The notes: generated by a model from the letters alone, not told the origin. A stretch of DNA of 57,082 nucleotides from Ectocarpus siliculosus (GCA_000310025.1 FN649758.1:1134226-1191307), one strand, 5' to 3'. Numbered from the stretch's first letter, positions 13,591 through 26,288 are shown. A program made the numbers and translations.

Positions 13591-13794
13591 ATGGCTGCAG
13601 CCAGCGCAGACAATGTCTTGGATGTGACGGGTCAGATTGCAGCCCGTCTATCAGCGGCTTGTTCTACTGCGGTAGCAACGGCAATATTTTGTTGTTGGTT
13701 GTTGGTGCGTCTTGTGTTCTCGAGTGTAATTTTGTTGTTTATGTTGTTGGTGTGTAATGTCTCTTGTCCTGCTCATGTTCCCATGTCATTCTAA
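13591..13794 (+). CDS. possible small membrane protein or first exon, unknown
   Basis: A 67-codon frame begins at an ATG in a strong context (AAGATGG). It starts with an alanine-rich hydrophilic segment (MAAASADNVLDVTGQIAAR) and ends in a hydrophobic stretch of about 20 residues that could be a membrane helix. The second half is T- and G-rich and may instead be intron, because GT dinucleotides follow the alanine-rich part. If so this is only a first exon, possibly joined to the alanine/arginine-rich frame at 14242-14562. No family is recognised. Confidence 0.25.
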   Translation: MAAASADNVLDVTGQIAARLSAACSTAVATAIFCCWLLVRLVFSSVILLFMLLVCNVSCPAHVPMSF

Positions 13795-14241
13795 GATTGT
13801 ATGTGCAAACAAACCAAGAACAAACGCAATAAAACATCCTCGTCCCTCGTCCCAACAATTGACACTGAGTGAGTTGATCTTGAATGATTTTCTGCAACAC
13901 TGCTTTGAATATCAATCATCGTGATGTAAACACTCTCCCACATATAGATAACCAATTTTGAGCTGTTTTTGAATAATTTCTGCAAGTATTACGTCGAACT
14001 GGTGCCAGGTATCAGACAGGAGCAAATGTACTAGAAAAGGTACGTATGTATGTCCTTCGAGACAATGTTGAGAACTTCCTCTAGAATGTACTGTGCTGTC
14101 ACATACCGCAGCCCTGCAGCCCATCCCACGTGTTTCTAACCCCCCAACCTAAACACTACCCTACCATGACTCGCCTGTGCTTACCGGCTGGGGAAGCGCT
14201 TGGCGATCGTGCGCCAAGTTGAGCTCTGGTGACCCTCTCTG

Positions 14242-14562
14242 GTGGCGGATGCGGATGCGTATCCCCTTGACGCGGTTGTCGTTGCTGCAGCAACTGCAGT
14301 TACTCAGCGAAAGGACTTTGAAAATGTGCGTCGCCGTTCTGCGGTGGCTGGCGTTGCTGCTGCCACTGAGGGTGTTGGTGATTCAGCTGCAGCATCTCTG
14401 GTGGTGGGTCTGCGGCGCCGCCAAAAGGTTTCATCTCAATCTACAAGAACGAAACACGGACGCATTCTGCGTTGGAAGAAAGTTAGTTGTATCCGCACTC
14501 TTAAGCTTTGCAGGGCGTTTCGCAGGCATGCGGTAGGTGATAGTTTTTTGCCGGGGGATTAA
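14242..14562 (+). CDS. possible exon, Ala/Val/Arg-rich, unknown
   Basis: The frame reads as an alanine/valine-rich segment (DAVVVAAATAVTQRK) followed by a basic segment (GLRRRQKVSSQSTRTKHG), ending at a stop near 14560. Codon choice favours G-starting codons, as expected for coding DNA, and the first residues follow an AG that could be an acceptor. It may form one gene with the ATG-initiated frame at 13591. No domain is recognised, and a degenerate mobile-element gag-like origin cannot be excluded. Confidence 0.25.
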   Translation: MADADAYPLDAVVVAAATAVTQRKDFENVRRRSAVAGVAAATEGVGDSAAASLVVGLRRRQKVSSQSTRTKHGRILRWKKVSCIRTLKLCRAFRRHAVGDSFLPGD

Positions 14563-17055
14563 TGCGAGATGGGGCTATTCCCACTGAGTTCGATGTCAAA
14601 CTCAGTCTATTTGGGTACGCGTGTTCGGCTTCTAGACAACTACAGAGCAGGACGAGTGGGAGAAAATTGCAACGGAATCGGCAGTTTAGCCCCCCTCATC
14701 CCCTTGGCTGGAAATGCCGTGTAGGGTAAAGACATCGAAAACAGACCCTATTCAATCAAGGGGGCTCATTCGCCTTTCAGCCGTCCAACCTTCTTAACCG
14801 TTTGTGGTCCCCATCCCGTCGAGAATACCACAACCACTGCTTTCTACATTTTCAACATGGCGGTGTTCCCAATGGAGGGAGGAGTATCGAGGATATGGGA
14901 CTAAACGTGCCTAGAAGTTACCCAAAACACGTGCGCTGATTTTATTCAGTACCAAAGTGTTCGATGAACGTACTTGAAATAGTTGAAGCCAAAAACAACA
15001 GGCAAAGGTTGCCACAGAGTACACTCGCCCGGCAAGAGACGCAGCAACGGATCCGACTAACTTCTAGACAAGATAGAAAACAATTCGAAACGGTTCGAGA
15101 ACACGCCAAAGGCTCACGTCTCAACCTCCCCGCTTCCCCAAGCTGGAGGGCTATCTCTCGCTTTCACTAACCGTTTTGACGTTCTACCGCGCGTGTGGCC
15201 CTCGCGCCAACAACTATGACCAAATGACTTTCTGCAAGCGGAAACGTGGTGGTCCGGGGCCTTGCGCTGACTTAAATAGTCGCTGTAAATGTAGGCGTAG
15301 GGGCTGGTAGCACCGCATCTTCATTTGCCCGTAACTCTCGGTCGCAAGGTTAAAAAGATGCCGCAGTGCCCGGGACAATGTATGTGATTCGACGGTGTTT
15401 GAGAAGTTGCCATATGCCCGATCAAGCGACACCGTCAAATCCTCTCCCTCCCCATCTCTCTGTCCCTTAGCCCCCTCCTCCTGGTCACCGGCAAGTAAGT
15501 CCAGAAGATTACTCTGGTGACTTCGTCGCTGACAGATTGCTTCCACGGCGAACGCTCCACTGCTTGCTTTCGGTCGCGCGGTCCAAATTGGAATCGGCCT
15601 TCAGCACCCCGTTGAGAGCTATGTTAAAGAGCGACTATGACCCACCATGATACCCGCCTCACGTGGAATAGTTTGCAGTCTACAGCAGGCTAACTTTATT
15701 TGGACGCCAGTTTCTACACGTAGCGATATATTTTGTGGATGCGTATAGCTTGAGTCACACAAGGGCAAGAAACCTGCCACATTGGAATTTGTAGGAAGCA
15801 CGTCAAACATTTTCATCGTGAAGGCATCGTCGTCGTTTTTACCAAAACAATTTTCCGTCGCAAGCTACAGCGGTGACTAGATGGGGTGAAGCCCGCGGAC
15901 AGAAGGGCCAGTCGAGAAGATCTCAGCGACAAACAAGCGCTTCAATCCCCGTCTTTCACCAACATACCCGGCTAGGTCTTCAACTGCTGCCTGATCACGG
16001 CGAATATGCGATGGAGAATTCTGCTTGAAGATGGCGAAGTCTACTGAACGCTGGCATACGCTTGGGCTTGGGCTTGGTTGCAATTGTAACTACACGAACA
16101 AGCACCTGGCGACTCAGACCTAATGATAATCAAGAAATGTGCCACGAATCGGTGGCGTTGTGTTGTGCCACAATGAACAGTCTGCATCTCATCGGTTGCA
16201 AACATCAGCAGTGTAGATATCGTGCAGTCGTTAATCGCTCGTCTGTTCTTGTTATGGCCCACTCATCCTTGCCCACCCACCAAGATGTTTTCCATGACCA
16301 CGGCATAATGATGCCCGAACGCGGCGTGTGAAAATGATGAAACTGGGTACTACTTTTCGAAGTCCTTGTCGCTGCTGCCCATTTCTCCATCGAAACGGCC
16401 ATTATCATCCTGTAGGCCCCTTTGCCTTGCTGCCGTTATTGTGAGAAGAGCCAGTACAGGCGGAAATCCCGCCAGAAGCCCTCCACTCTTTATAACCCGC
16501 GCAGTCGGCTTTGAAGCCGTCATCATCGCCATCGTTACCCAGTAGAGCAGAGGCAGCAGCTCTTTGTCCTTCCGCGCTCTTCGGTACACCTGCCTTCGAC
16601 ACATGTTGCACCCGCGAGCGTCTTTGCCGAAGATGGGAATGCATAGCGCACACACCGGACATATGGACCCACTTTTCCATATCCTCGCAGAACGAGCTAT
16701 TGCTCGTCGGCCTCAACAACTTCGTTGCCTCCCCCGTGCTCTTTTCGACACGTTACAAGAACAACATCTGCGGCAAAAAAAGGTACTGCTGTATGGGGAG
16801 CCGGGAATACAAATCCCACCGCATTGTTTCGAAAAGGAGCTTATTTTTTGGTTTGGAACCAAGCACAAAGTCGTCTGATTTTCTGATTGGCGCGCGCGCG
16901 CTCGGGTGAACCAAACAAATGATCTCGCACCGCGTGTTGGGTGGCTTGGTGCGCCCGGCGCAGTTGTAGACGGCAAAAATAAAAGAACCGCGCGGCGAGT
17001 TTGCCGGCAACGATAAAATACAGTAAACTGCCCACGGGTGTGGTAACCCGCCGCA
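14563..17055. other. no gene recognised
   Basis: Several short frames are open on both strands but none has a recognisable domain or a convincing exon boundary. A minus frame around 17290-17421 and a minus ATG near 17493 followed by a leucine-rich leader are suggestive of a secreted protein. They are in different frames with no intron of credible length between them. Confidence 0.3.
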
Positions 17056-17059
17056 TCTA

Positions 17060-17215
17060 TGATGTTCCGGAGCGTGATAGCTCTGATGTGTTGACGCTGG
17101 TGCTGTGATAGCTGTTGTGATGGCGTGATAGCCTAGAGGCGTGAAAGCCTGGCAGCGTGATAGATGGTGGATAGGTAGTATGGGCACGGGCGTGATAGCC
17201 CAGGGCGTGATAGCC
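17060..17215. repeat. degenerate GGCGTGATAGCC minisatellite
   Basis: Variants of GGCGTGATAGCC or GTGATAG recur at least six times with spacings of about 12-30 bp, becoming most regular near 17185-17215. The array is imperfect and AT/GC mixed. On the minus strand it produces a histidine/tyrosine repeat frame that is probably incidental. Confidence 0.6.
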
Positions 17216-17934
17216 GGGAAAAAGGAAGATGAATAAATCAAGGGCACGTGGCCAACACCGTTGCTGACACGCATACCCAGAAAACAATAATATGTGGCAA
17301 AGATGGTACCACCATTCCCCCAATTTATTACAACTGCGGAACCCCCAAAATCCCCCGCTCCATCTTCTAGGAACATTCCTCGGTTGCAATAATCTGTCAA
17401 TGCTGTGAGTACATCCAACACCGCGCACCTCGGTGGCCATGTGGCGATGTTGGGCGCTCAGCACACCATAGGCCAGCAGTAACAAAGCAACCATCAAGAG
17501 GGGAGGGCTGGACGCCGGTGAAGACTTCCTCTGGGGCAACCATCACGGGGGAGGGAGCAACCAAGAGATCCACACATCCGGCCAGCCCGTGCGGCCGTGC
17601 CTTTCGCCGGGAGGTCTCACTCGTCAGAGCACCGGCAAGCACGCAGCGGAGCCAGGGACGGGAGCAGGAGGGACAAGGGCAAGCACAGGATGACGTGGAC
17701 ACTACTGGGACAGAGGATACCGACTGTCAGTGCAATCTTGGCGAACATCAACACCAGCCGGGCTTTTATGTAAGCCTGGCCAATTGGCTGTATGGAATGG
17801 GTACTGGGTGCTAGTTACACAAGAGTGGAGCCTAAAAAACAAAACATGCCGCAATAATGTTTGTCAGCCATTGGTCGAGGGGCAACAGTCCCTCCAATTA
17901 ATCTGAGCTCTTGCCAGCCAAAAGGGTGACTTGG

Positions 17935-18275
17935 CTTCAGGATCAAAAATGTCCCCAAAACACGTGGGGACACTTTTCATAGTGAAGCCACGTCAGCAAT
18001 TTTTTCCAAGCGTACCAGGCGATGTACAGTTTCGCGACCTAGGGGACACGCGCGCAGCTTGGCATATGGTGTACAGCAAGTCAGAGGCCGAGGAGAGGCA
18101 TTACACCACGTTTCACGCAGCGTACCACCTCAGCCAAACATGATAGACCAAGAGTTCTCAAGTGTGCTTCACACAGCGGAGCCTAGGGTGACTACGGTGC
18201 GGTAAATGGGCATTTGAGGGCTGTGTCCCCAAATTTTCCCCATCTGGGCTTCCTTCCAGTACTGCACTAAAGGAG
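17935..18275 (+). repeat. dispersed repeat family 2, copy 1
   Basis: This segment is related to 37800-38140. It shares GGCCGAGGAGAGGCATYACA, GCGTACCACCTCAG, GATGTACAGTTT (or GCTATGTACAGTTT) and the tail around AGGGTGAC. Near its left end TGTCCCCA (17950-17957) and TGGGGACA (17965-17972) form an 8-bp inverted repeat. Neither copy shows a transposase frame. Termini and target duplications could not be fixed by eye. Confidence 0.7.
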
Positions 18276-21200
18276 AGTTAAACAGCGTTGGCGTTTTAAA
18301 AGGAGAAATAGACAAAGGTGGGAATACCCACCCCTTTCCCGGACAAAAGTCGGCACTCGGATATCTAGTTTGTGCGGACAACACATATTGGTGGTTCCAA
18401 ACGCCTCAAAAACCCATTCTGGCACCTAAACAGCATTAAACCCCAGGGACCATACACAGCACAAAGGGCATCAATTTTTCTGACTTTTCAGGCACGTCTT
18501 TGACCCAAATACCGCGGCGGCGCCCAAGGCCTCAACAGCGCGCCCACTTCTATCCGACATCCAGGTGGGTACCCACCGGCTTCTACTACTTTTTCATGTG
18601 CCCATTTCTGCCCATGTTTTTTCAGATTACAGTCCGAATTGTACCAACTTTTGGCCACTTCCGGACATCCAAAACCCTCATCTATGTCACCGCACAGCAG
18701 AACATCGAATAGCCGCGGAACTTCTTCTCAACTCCGTATCCGTGGCATCTTTCGCAAACAAGAATACCGACTGCGGAACGCCGTGGTGTTTCGTCTGAGA
18801 TTCATACAAACAGCAGCAGATTTTCTTCAAGGTTGAAGTAGGGGTCTGGCTCCTAGAGGTACTCCCCGTGTAGATACCAATGTTAGGTAGAGGGGAATGC
18901 AGCTCGTTCTCGTTCGCAGACAAGCACCCATTCACTCGGGCCGCTGAAAGTTGAACAGGGTCGATTGAATATTGAAAAGCGGTTGTAGGTTTGGTCTACA
19001 TAAATACGGTCGCTCTGGCCGAGGTCACCTTCCGCGCTGGTTTACCTTTCCCCTCCGGTCGCTCGTCTGAAACCCTCTTGGCTATCGTCCAGAAGAGCCT
19101 TTGCATCCAATGATTAATAGTACCCCTCGCTATAGTAGTTACTCAAAAGTAAGATATCTGACTTTTTCACCTATCTGTTCACAAGCAGTGCACCCGCGCT
19201 TGCGAGACATTCGCATGTACCCCGGCACCAGGACGGATCCGCGTTCGTATTGGCGTCGGCAGAAAGCATTCTGTGGGTGAAATATGAGCTCGAAGAAGGC
19301 TCGACTCCAGTACCTCAACAAATCATTCCATGACCCAATCCTGTGAGCCAAAAATCTTCCCCCAAACGAGGTTTGCCCTCGTCTATCTGCCGCTCGAACG
19401 GTGGACGCGTTCTACCCCTAAACGATGTGTCGTGCGGGCAGCATGCGTCCTACACGAATTCACAGTTCTCATGACGGGGCAGATGTGTAGGCAACCACTG
19501 CAGTCGATGCACTGCCCGGGAAGACCTTCTTGTTGCCCTTGGTCTGGCCAATGCTGGCTTGGCTGGATACGGGGGCTACAGTGCAGACAGAGACCATCTC
19601 ATCATCGAAGACAGCCCAGCGGTCGTCGGCAAGCTTGTGACTAGCCGTCCAGTGGCCGGAGCCGACGGTGTCACCGTGATGGCTGGCAATGGCCGTGACG
19701 TTGGCGATGCCGGATGTATGTTCTGTACCTCCCGGAGTAGTAGAAGAAGCAGCAACAGCAGCAGCAGGAGCGAGGATACTTTATGTTTTCAGCTCGGATG
19801 AGCCAACTGTTGCGTACGTGATGAAGCACCGGGCTACCTAGTGAACCGGGAAGTGAACAGGCCCCATGTCGCACGTGAGGTGCACGGCGGAAAATCTAGT
19901 GGAAACTATCTCGACGCGGAGAATGTGGTATCTGTACGGGCGATTAGGTCGAGCGATTCAGGTCAATACCACTAATGTCTTCTCAACCAAAGGAGGTCGC
20001 CGTCAGACCGTTCCTGCTCAAGAGTGGCCCAACCGGCGATATTTTCGTGTTTGATTTCTCGCGTTTTTCATATCGTTCGTTCGCCTATTATATTTTGCGG
20101 TTTGACAACGCTTTTCCGCTCTATATGTGCGTCGAGCGCGCACGACTCTGCCAAATACAGCGAGCTTCGTATAATGTACCTAGTCGGAGTCCCTCGCGTG
20201 TCATAACAGATATATGAAGCGGGGAGAGCAGTTGTTGCTAAAACACGGTTCAAGAGTCTGAGTTCACGGTATGGCGAGCAAACCGATTCCTCTGTCAATG
20301 ACGGTGCCATACCACGACGTTTGGTGACAATAAAGGTCTGATTACCTCCGAAACTGACTGTCTTGTCCAGGAGTAGGTCGACGGCGACCTTGTCCTTCGC
20401 CTTAATGTAGCCGCCACACCTGTGTCACACGTGATGCGCGCGATGGAACAGAAAGGGGCAGGGGGAAAGGGAAAGTTGGAAGATTATTGCTACAAAGTAT
20501 ACGCTGATGGGCTATATCTTCGTAACGTTAAGGTCCGTAAGAGTGGCCGGTCTTTTTGGAGGGAACGAAGAGAAGGGGGGTGGGCTAAAGTAGCCCAAAT
20601 CAATTTTGAACTTCGGCAGCAATTGCGATGAAACGCAATGACTGAGACTCTGTGCTGGCGTGATTCCTAACACTCTTTCCTGATCTGGTCTCAATCCCCG
20701 AGACTATTCTTCAGAGTCGCACAGTCCCGGATATGTCGAAGATACTCGTGTGCCTTGCTATGGACATACATAGTGAACGTATGGGTGCACACTCACAACG
20801 TGCGCTGAAAGCGCCCCACGCTGACGATGAGCTCAGGCGGAATCACAGACCACTTTTCTTTTGACAGCATGACCTCGTTCTTCGAGAAGGACGTCCTTGG
20901 CGTCCTCTTGTTCTTCTCCGCCTGGATGGGGCATGAATGTGTGGAAAAAGTTGCCTCAGGCACTCGTTTGTGCGAGATCACCGGTACCTGTAGGTAGGCG
21001 GGATCTATCCCCATCACTCCGTGCACACACTACGTAATTGGTACAACCAGTCGAACCGGTCACGAGAGGAAGACTCGGCGTTTATACATCCCCAAGAGTA
21101 AGGTGAGTCATTTTGAAAGCCAAGGAAAGTGTAACCGTCACCTAAAGCAGTGCAAGCTGAACCTGAGGCACAAAAAATGTGATGACGGTTTCGTAAACTG

Positions 21201-22790
21201 CCCGTACCTTCAAGCACTCCAGGCACGGGGTGTCGGAGTTGTCATTCCTCTTATGGATGGTCTGCTCTCGCCGTCGCATGCAACACAAGACGACATCGTG
21301 TCGCACAGGGCCGGGCAACGTCATTGATTGGCCCAATAGCATGTCGCGGCGGTAAGATGGGTTGAAGGTGTTCAAACATCAGCGCATTATACATTCAGTG
21401 GATTGGCGCACAAATCGACGAATCGAGTACAACATTCGTTGCTTCCAGAACTCTGCCAAAACGGTGACGTCCTCTATTTACCAAGCAAACGAAGTTAAAC
21501 GCGGGTTCCTGCATGAATATGTGTGCATGATGGCTTTGTCTGTGTGTACGTCCTCTGTTGTCCATCCCTCTATCGGGTAGTTACTGGTACGCGGAGGAAG
21601 CATTTCCTCGCAAGGCTTGCTATCCATTCCAATACTCACACTCAACCTCTTGCGACTTTCCAGCAAATGAAAACGTCTGTCCGCCCCCTTTCTACGTCCC
21701 CGTGACCGGGGGGAATACGGTATGAGCGGGCGAAGGGGACGACAAGGGGCCACCCTCGAGCAAAGGCACCAGAATCGCTATGCGGGGATTAAAAAATCTC
21801 TTCGAATGCCCACGAACGCACACGCACTTTCTCACATTCTCTACGAGTTTCGAAACGTCCCAGCACGCGCTCGGTGGGGCGGGTTTGGCCCCCTTGCCCT
21901 TCCCATTTCCTCTCTTGCTGCCCTTCTTCGCTTTGACACCTGCTGATGATGGCTGAAGCCCATGCATGGACATCTGGAACACCCAGCAAGGGTATTTGTC
22001 CCCCCCGTATGTTTTCTGTGATGGTCCGGCGCATTGAGCGGTCCATACGGCCAGATGGATCGTTCATTGTCGCCGTTGGCGGGTTAGGCCGAAAAAATGG
22101 CGCGGAAAGGGTCAAGGAGGGGAAAAACAAGAATGATCGCGACATTCGAGAGAAAACTGCTACGAAGGTCTGGATGTATCCCGAACACCCTCACAATTCA
22201 GAATCTTATGTACCTCGACAGGATCAAACGTTTCTCTGCAAGTTATGTGTATCGGACAATATTAGCAACGATATTGGCACTACATGCCCTCCGAAAAGTA
22301 CCGTTTCACTCCACTATACATGTAGTACAATTATGACAGAGCGAACCGAAAAAAATCAACATTCTTCGCCCGGGAGTTCCGCAAACTGATATGCTTTCAT
22401 ATCGCGGTATGAAAAAGAGGGAAGCGAGGGGCGAGGGATAATGTAGCACTCAAACAGGATTTCTACGGGCAAGCTCAACATCACAAATATGACAGCATCG
22501 CTAGCCTCAGGTAGAAGGGTTCATGCAAGGTTTGATCTACATGTATTTCCAAAATAACAGATGTCGAAGCCGATTGTCCTAGTCCCTTCATCCCTCCCAT
22601 GAAATCTGCGATGGATTCGTCACCACGGTGTGCTCGAAACACTGCCGAGGAAAAATATTCCTAGTTTTTCCAACTCAGATGTTTCGGCAGGAAGGGCTGT
22701 CGTGTGTCCAACAATTGGATTTCGCATGACCGCCGAAGGCACATTTCAAAGGGAGGCAGCAGTCCATGCAGTGATCCACACAATACCAAA
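18276..22790. other. no gene recognised
   Basis: Frames are short and without recognisable domains. A stretch 21700-22390 is GC-rich with overlapping open frames on both strands, but no exon boundary could be supported. TACATGTA occurs near 22316 and 22540. Confidence 0.35.
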
Positions 22791-23406
22791 TGCACTAGGC
22801 TATATGGCTATGGTTTCGTCCCACAAATGGTTTTTTGCAGTAGCACCAAATTCGTTTCCAGTCTCACGTGGCACATTTGGCAGAAGGTCCGCGTTTCCAT
22901 CTGTCCTCTCGCGGAATCCACCAGCGAAGATTGTGACTGGGCGGGTGAGAAAAACGTAGAAAACGGGCGCCAAATGTATGGTATATGCGGAAGACATGAC
23001 GGGGTTGGGCTGGACTGTTCAATGACGAAGGCGAGAACCAATTTCAGGGCGAGGATCTCTTAACATTGACCCCCCACATGCTCGGAAACGACAACGGACG
23101 AGCGTAATGCCGGCGAAAGCACTCCGCAGCTAGCTAAAACTGTCGCTAACCTGGTACCTAACTGATCATTGTTTGGTACACGTCCACGAAGCCTCCAATT
23201 CTAGCCCACGTATGCTCAAAACGAAGTTCGTTCCCAGCCTTGAACCACAGTTTACAGTTATTGGCGGGTCGTTGGGGGTCTCGGCTGCCAGTCCTGGCCT
23301 CAGCGGTGTTTCTGTCAGTGCCATGTACAGGCCGGAACCCGCAAGTATCGTTCCGGTGCCAAACGGTCGGCCCAATATTGTCGTCACTTGTAGTTGAATT
23401 CCTCAC

Positions 23407-23490
23407 CTCCGCGTCCACTGTCTCGCTGTGGACCTTGTCGAGGATGGTGCCAATCGTGTTGGCAAGGTCGTCCTGTTCTCCATCTTGGAC
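23407..23490 (-). CDS. candidate internal exon of an unidentified minus-strand gene
   Basis: Read on the minus strand, 28 codons give an acidic, hydrophilic peptide (starting VQDGEQDDLANTIGTILDK). It is bounded by an acceptor-like CAG at 23491-23493 and a donor GTGAGG at 23401-23406, so the exon has phase 0 on both sides. Codons are mostly G- or A-starting, and the antisense frame is poor. A second minus frame at 23166-23390 is also coding-like but is one base out of phase with no room for an intron. Either it belongs to another splice form or the locus is decayed. No family is recognised. Confidence 0.4.
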
Positions 23491-23864
23491 CTGCGACTCA
23501 GACAATGACATGATGGCCAGTACCCGGGGTCGGCGGAACAGAAACATGGTGACAAACATGGTCACTTTCGGAGCCCGTGGGGGGTTGGGATTGCGGGGAT
23601 GGAACAGACCACTTGCTTGGCGGCGATAGTTTCATTGCAATTGAGATGGAACCGCACCGGTGTGGCATGCAAACAAATGAGTCCAACGGGTTTCCTTGAC
23701 AAGGTTGCTTGTTACACGGCATCGGCTGAAGTCTCCTGAACAGGAAAACGGCAGCAACCACATGGCACTACGTTCGGTATGAGTCTCTCGGTCACGGACG
23801 GCCACCCGCAATCACCAGTTATCTCAGAAACATCCAAACACCGTGTTTCCAGGCTTACTCTTAC

Positions 23865-24111
23865 AATAGGCATGTTCACGCCAGTTGTTGCCGCGGCGAT
23901 GAACTCTGGAAAGTGATTCACGAAACAAAATGCTTCTGAATGCGACGTTGAATGATGCGCGTACCATCACCCATTGCATGGCAGTCTACGCCATGTGTTT
24001 GGCTTCGAGTATCGCTCTACTTGCCATGTTCCCGCTGAAGACGTTGAAGAAGGTCCCAATGAGCTCCGTCGGGTTCAGCGGGCTAGCGGTGCCCCCGGAC
24101 TCTTGCAGGGC
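23865..24111 (-). CDS. two phase-compatible candidate exons, unknown protein
   Basis: The minus exon 24021-24111 follows an acceptor (GTGTTTTAG) and encodes a peptide containing SPLNPTELIGTFFNVFSGN. The donor GTAGAG at 24015-24020 leaves one base over. The next exon, 23865-23905, follows ACTTTCCAG, supplies the two missing bases and reads FIAAATTGVNMPI up to a strong donor GTAAGAG. The join is in phase. An alternative donor at 23989 (GTAGAC) would lengthen the first exon but breaks the phase with the second. The product looks partly hydrophobic. These exons could belong with those at 25631-26192, but the link was not established. Confidence 0.4.
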
Positions 24112-24957
24112 CTAAAACACCCAAATTTTAGCGCATCGGAAAGCGTGCGTGAATGGCACGGAGTGCAGTTCACGAGCAGTTTAGATCCTAGCTGAAGAGA
24201 GGTTTGTTTTGCTGGTGTTTGACGCGTGTCTTCCACAAGAAATCGAATGTGAGTGGTACTACAATGTAACCAATGCCACCACCCAGATAATAAGCTCAAG
24301 CAGTGTTGCACCCCACAGTGGTCAACGCGCGTCTAGTTTGACATAGTTTTCGATGTGCGTTTTACTCTCTCACCCGCATCGTCCTCGAGACCGCCCAGGT
24401 CAGCTCCTTTCCTAGCATTGGATATGGAGACGGTGAACGGGGTGCAACAAGGAAGGAACTTGAGAAATATCTGGACGTGAGATACGAACGATGGGGTCAT
24501 CTGATATCTCTCCACGCTAGAGTGTACGCCCCCGTCCAGTTACATGTAAACCGTTTTTTTTACAGGATTTTCTTTTCATCTATGCCGAACAACATGGAAC
24601 ACCGATCTGCACTCATCGACTGTTCAATATCCCGAAGAAAAAACGTTCTTCGGTAGATAAACATTGGCACCTCTACGCGAGAGGCGTGAGCTCGTCTTGT
24701 GTCTTATGTACTCACCCCTCGGAGGTGCAAGTTCGGTCGCGTCTGGAAAGTTGAGAATTGCGGCATGGCATATTGGCAATGCCCTGATCATCTGAATCGC
24801 CGAAAGCAAGAAGCAATCATTCTCGCGGTTGATCATCCCCCTGAGGAATACACCAATGGACAGTGGCAGAGCACGATCGATGGACATTGTCGTGAGGCGT
24901 GCTGCGTGTTATCATGCGTGCGCTCCCCCCCGCCCTCGCCGGTCTCCCACACGTTCT

Positions 24958-25351
24958 ACAGTTTGCTAATTTGCCCATAGGTGCCCCATCGGCTGCCGAT
25001 GGGCACATGGGGCACCCATGGGCTGCCCATGGCAAAATGCCCACGGGCAAGCCCATGGGTAGCCCTTGCGCAGTCCATGGACGGCCCATGGACTATCAAT
25101 GATTTCCCTTTCAACCGGAACGGGGTACTCCTAAACAACAGATTATCTGCTTCGGAAGGGGCATTACAACGGCTATGAAGCCTATCACTATCCCTAACCC
25201 TAACCCCTCACGATACGCGTTAGGTTGGCGTTGGGTGGCTAAGTTCTAGCTTGATGTGCCGGTCGCGACGTTCTAGAGTTAAGTGCCCACTCGTGGGCAG
25301 TTCATGGGCTGCCCATGGGTGCCCCATTGCCGTTTTGGCAAACTGCCAGTA
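24958..25351. repeat. cluster of GCCCATGGGC-type palindromes, possible foldback element
   Basis: Between 24970 and 25095, and again at 25285-25335, the sequence is built from overlapping CCCATGGG-like palindromes. Examples are GGTGCCCCAT (24980-24989) pairing with ATGGGGCACC (25007-25016), and CCCATCGGC-T-GCCGATGGG inside it. The two outer ends read CAGTTTGC on the plus strand (about 24958) and its complement GCAAACTG (about 25344), which suggests a terminal inverted repeat. No target duplication was found. Confidence 0.5.
25192..25207. repeat. short telomere-like CCCTAA run
   Basis: CCCTAACCCTAACCCC gives two and a half copies of the complement of TTAGGG. It lies between the two palindrome blocks. 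It is too short to be a telomere and may be chance. Confidence 0.4.
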
Positions 25352-25630
25352 GTGCGGGAGATTACCCCGCGCACACCGCATAAGTTCCAGAAAACCCGCC
25401 GTGCTGTCAGCTGTTGAGACAAGGTCTACAGCAACTTCCCAACGCGCGTTTTGTACTTGTCGTCTCACCGGTGGTTGGGTATGATCCGAGGAACTGAAGG
25501 CGCTCCAGGGCAGGATTTGCCATCCGGGGGAGGCTGTTGAAATGCAATGGTTGGGAGAGCTATGTGGTTGAGGAGTACGTCAATGGCGTAGGCTTCGACT
25601 TCCATCAGTTGTCAGGATCTCAAGATGTAC

Positions 25631-26192
25631 CCGGAGTGCGTACGATGCTGCGCCTCGTGGTGGTCTAAACGGTACGTGTATCGCGCGACAATGACGTTGA
25701 AGAGAGTTTCCCCGAACAGTTTTCCCCCAAGCATATGGGCGCGTGTATACGACGTGCACACGATGAAGGGCTTTGTCTCGGCGCTTTGGAAAACACGAAG
25801 GCCAAACCCATGTGGTAACCAAGACGGGACAAAGAACGCCCTGCGATACAGGGAACGAAAGTACCCATCAAGCCGAGTCAATACCTAGCGATGGACGGTT
25901 GAGCAATTTCTTATGACCCCACGTCAATGCTTCCGAACTGAAACGGATAGGAACACCACCCCGCCACACCCAAACCAATGCAAACTCTGCTTCTCGCCTT
26001 CCCCCGGCCAACCTGACCATGCATACATGCATACAACTCTTACCTGGGGATCTCCAGGGGGGTTGCTGAGAACACGACCATGATGGTGACGAAGCAGCAT
26101 ACGTACACCAAGTCACCAACGGCGGGCACAGGCATGATGGTTTTGGGGATGAGGGCGGGGGTTAAGTAAATATCAGTTGCCGAGCGATCTCT
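25631..26192 (-). CDS. two phase-compatible exons of an unidentified, probably membrane protein
   Basis: Exon 26044-26192 follows an acceptor-like TTTAG and encodes RDRSATDIYLTPALIPK, then a hydrophobic segment of about 22 residues (PAVGDLVYVCCFVTIMVVFS) that should span a membrane. It ends at a perfect donor (CCAG then GTAAGAG at 26037-26043) leaving two bases. Exon 25631-25840 follows the acceptor TATCGCAG, completes the codon (Arg) and reads AFFVPSWLPHGFGL and onward to about 25631. It contains a segment ETLFNVIVARYTY. The hydrophobic segment recalls the third membrane helix of Cys-loop ligand-gated channels (P-x-V/I-G then aromatic/hydrophobic), but no Cys-loop or other helices were found, so that identity is not claimed. 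Confidence 0.45.
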
Positions 26193-26288
26193 CTAAACCC
26201 ATCGTGGTTGACTCGCGCATGCACGAAGGTTGTTGTACCGCACCTCCCCCTGCTACGATAGCACTGTATTGTACTTAAGGCTTCGGTT

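Noticed and set aside
25192-25207. Internal telomere tract
   Set aside because: Only two and a half CCCTAA units; too short to distinguish from chance.
26044-26192. Cys-loop (pentameric) ligand-gated channel
   Set aside because: One hydrophobic segment resembles its third membrane helix, but no Cys-loop, pore helix or ligand domain was found in neighbouring exons.
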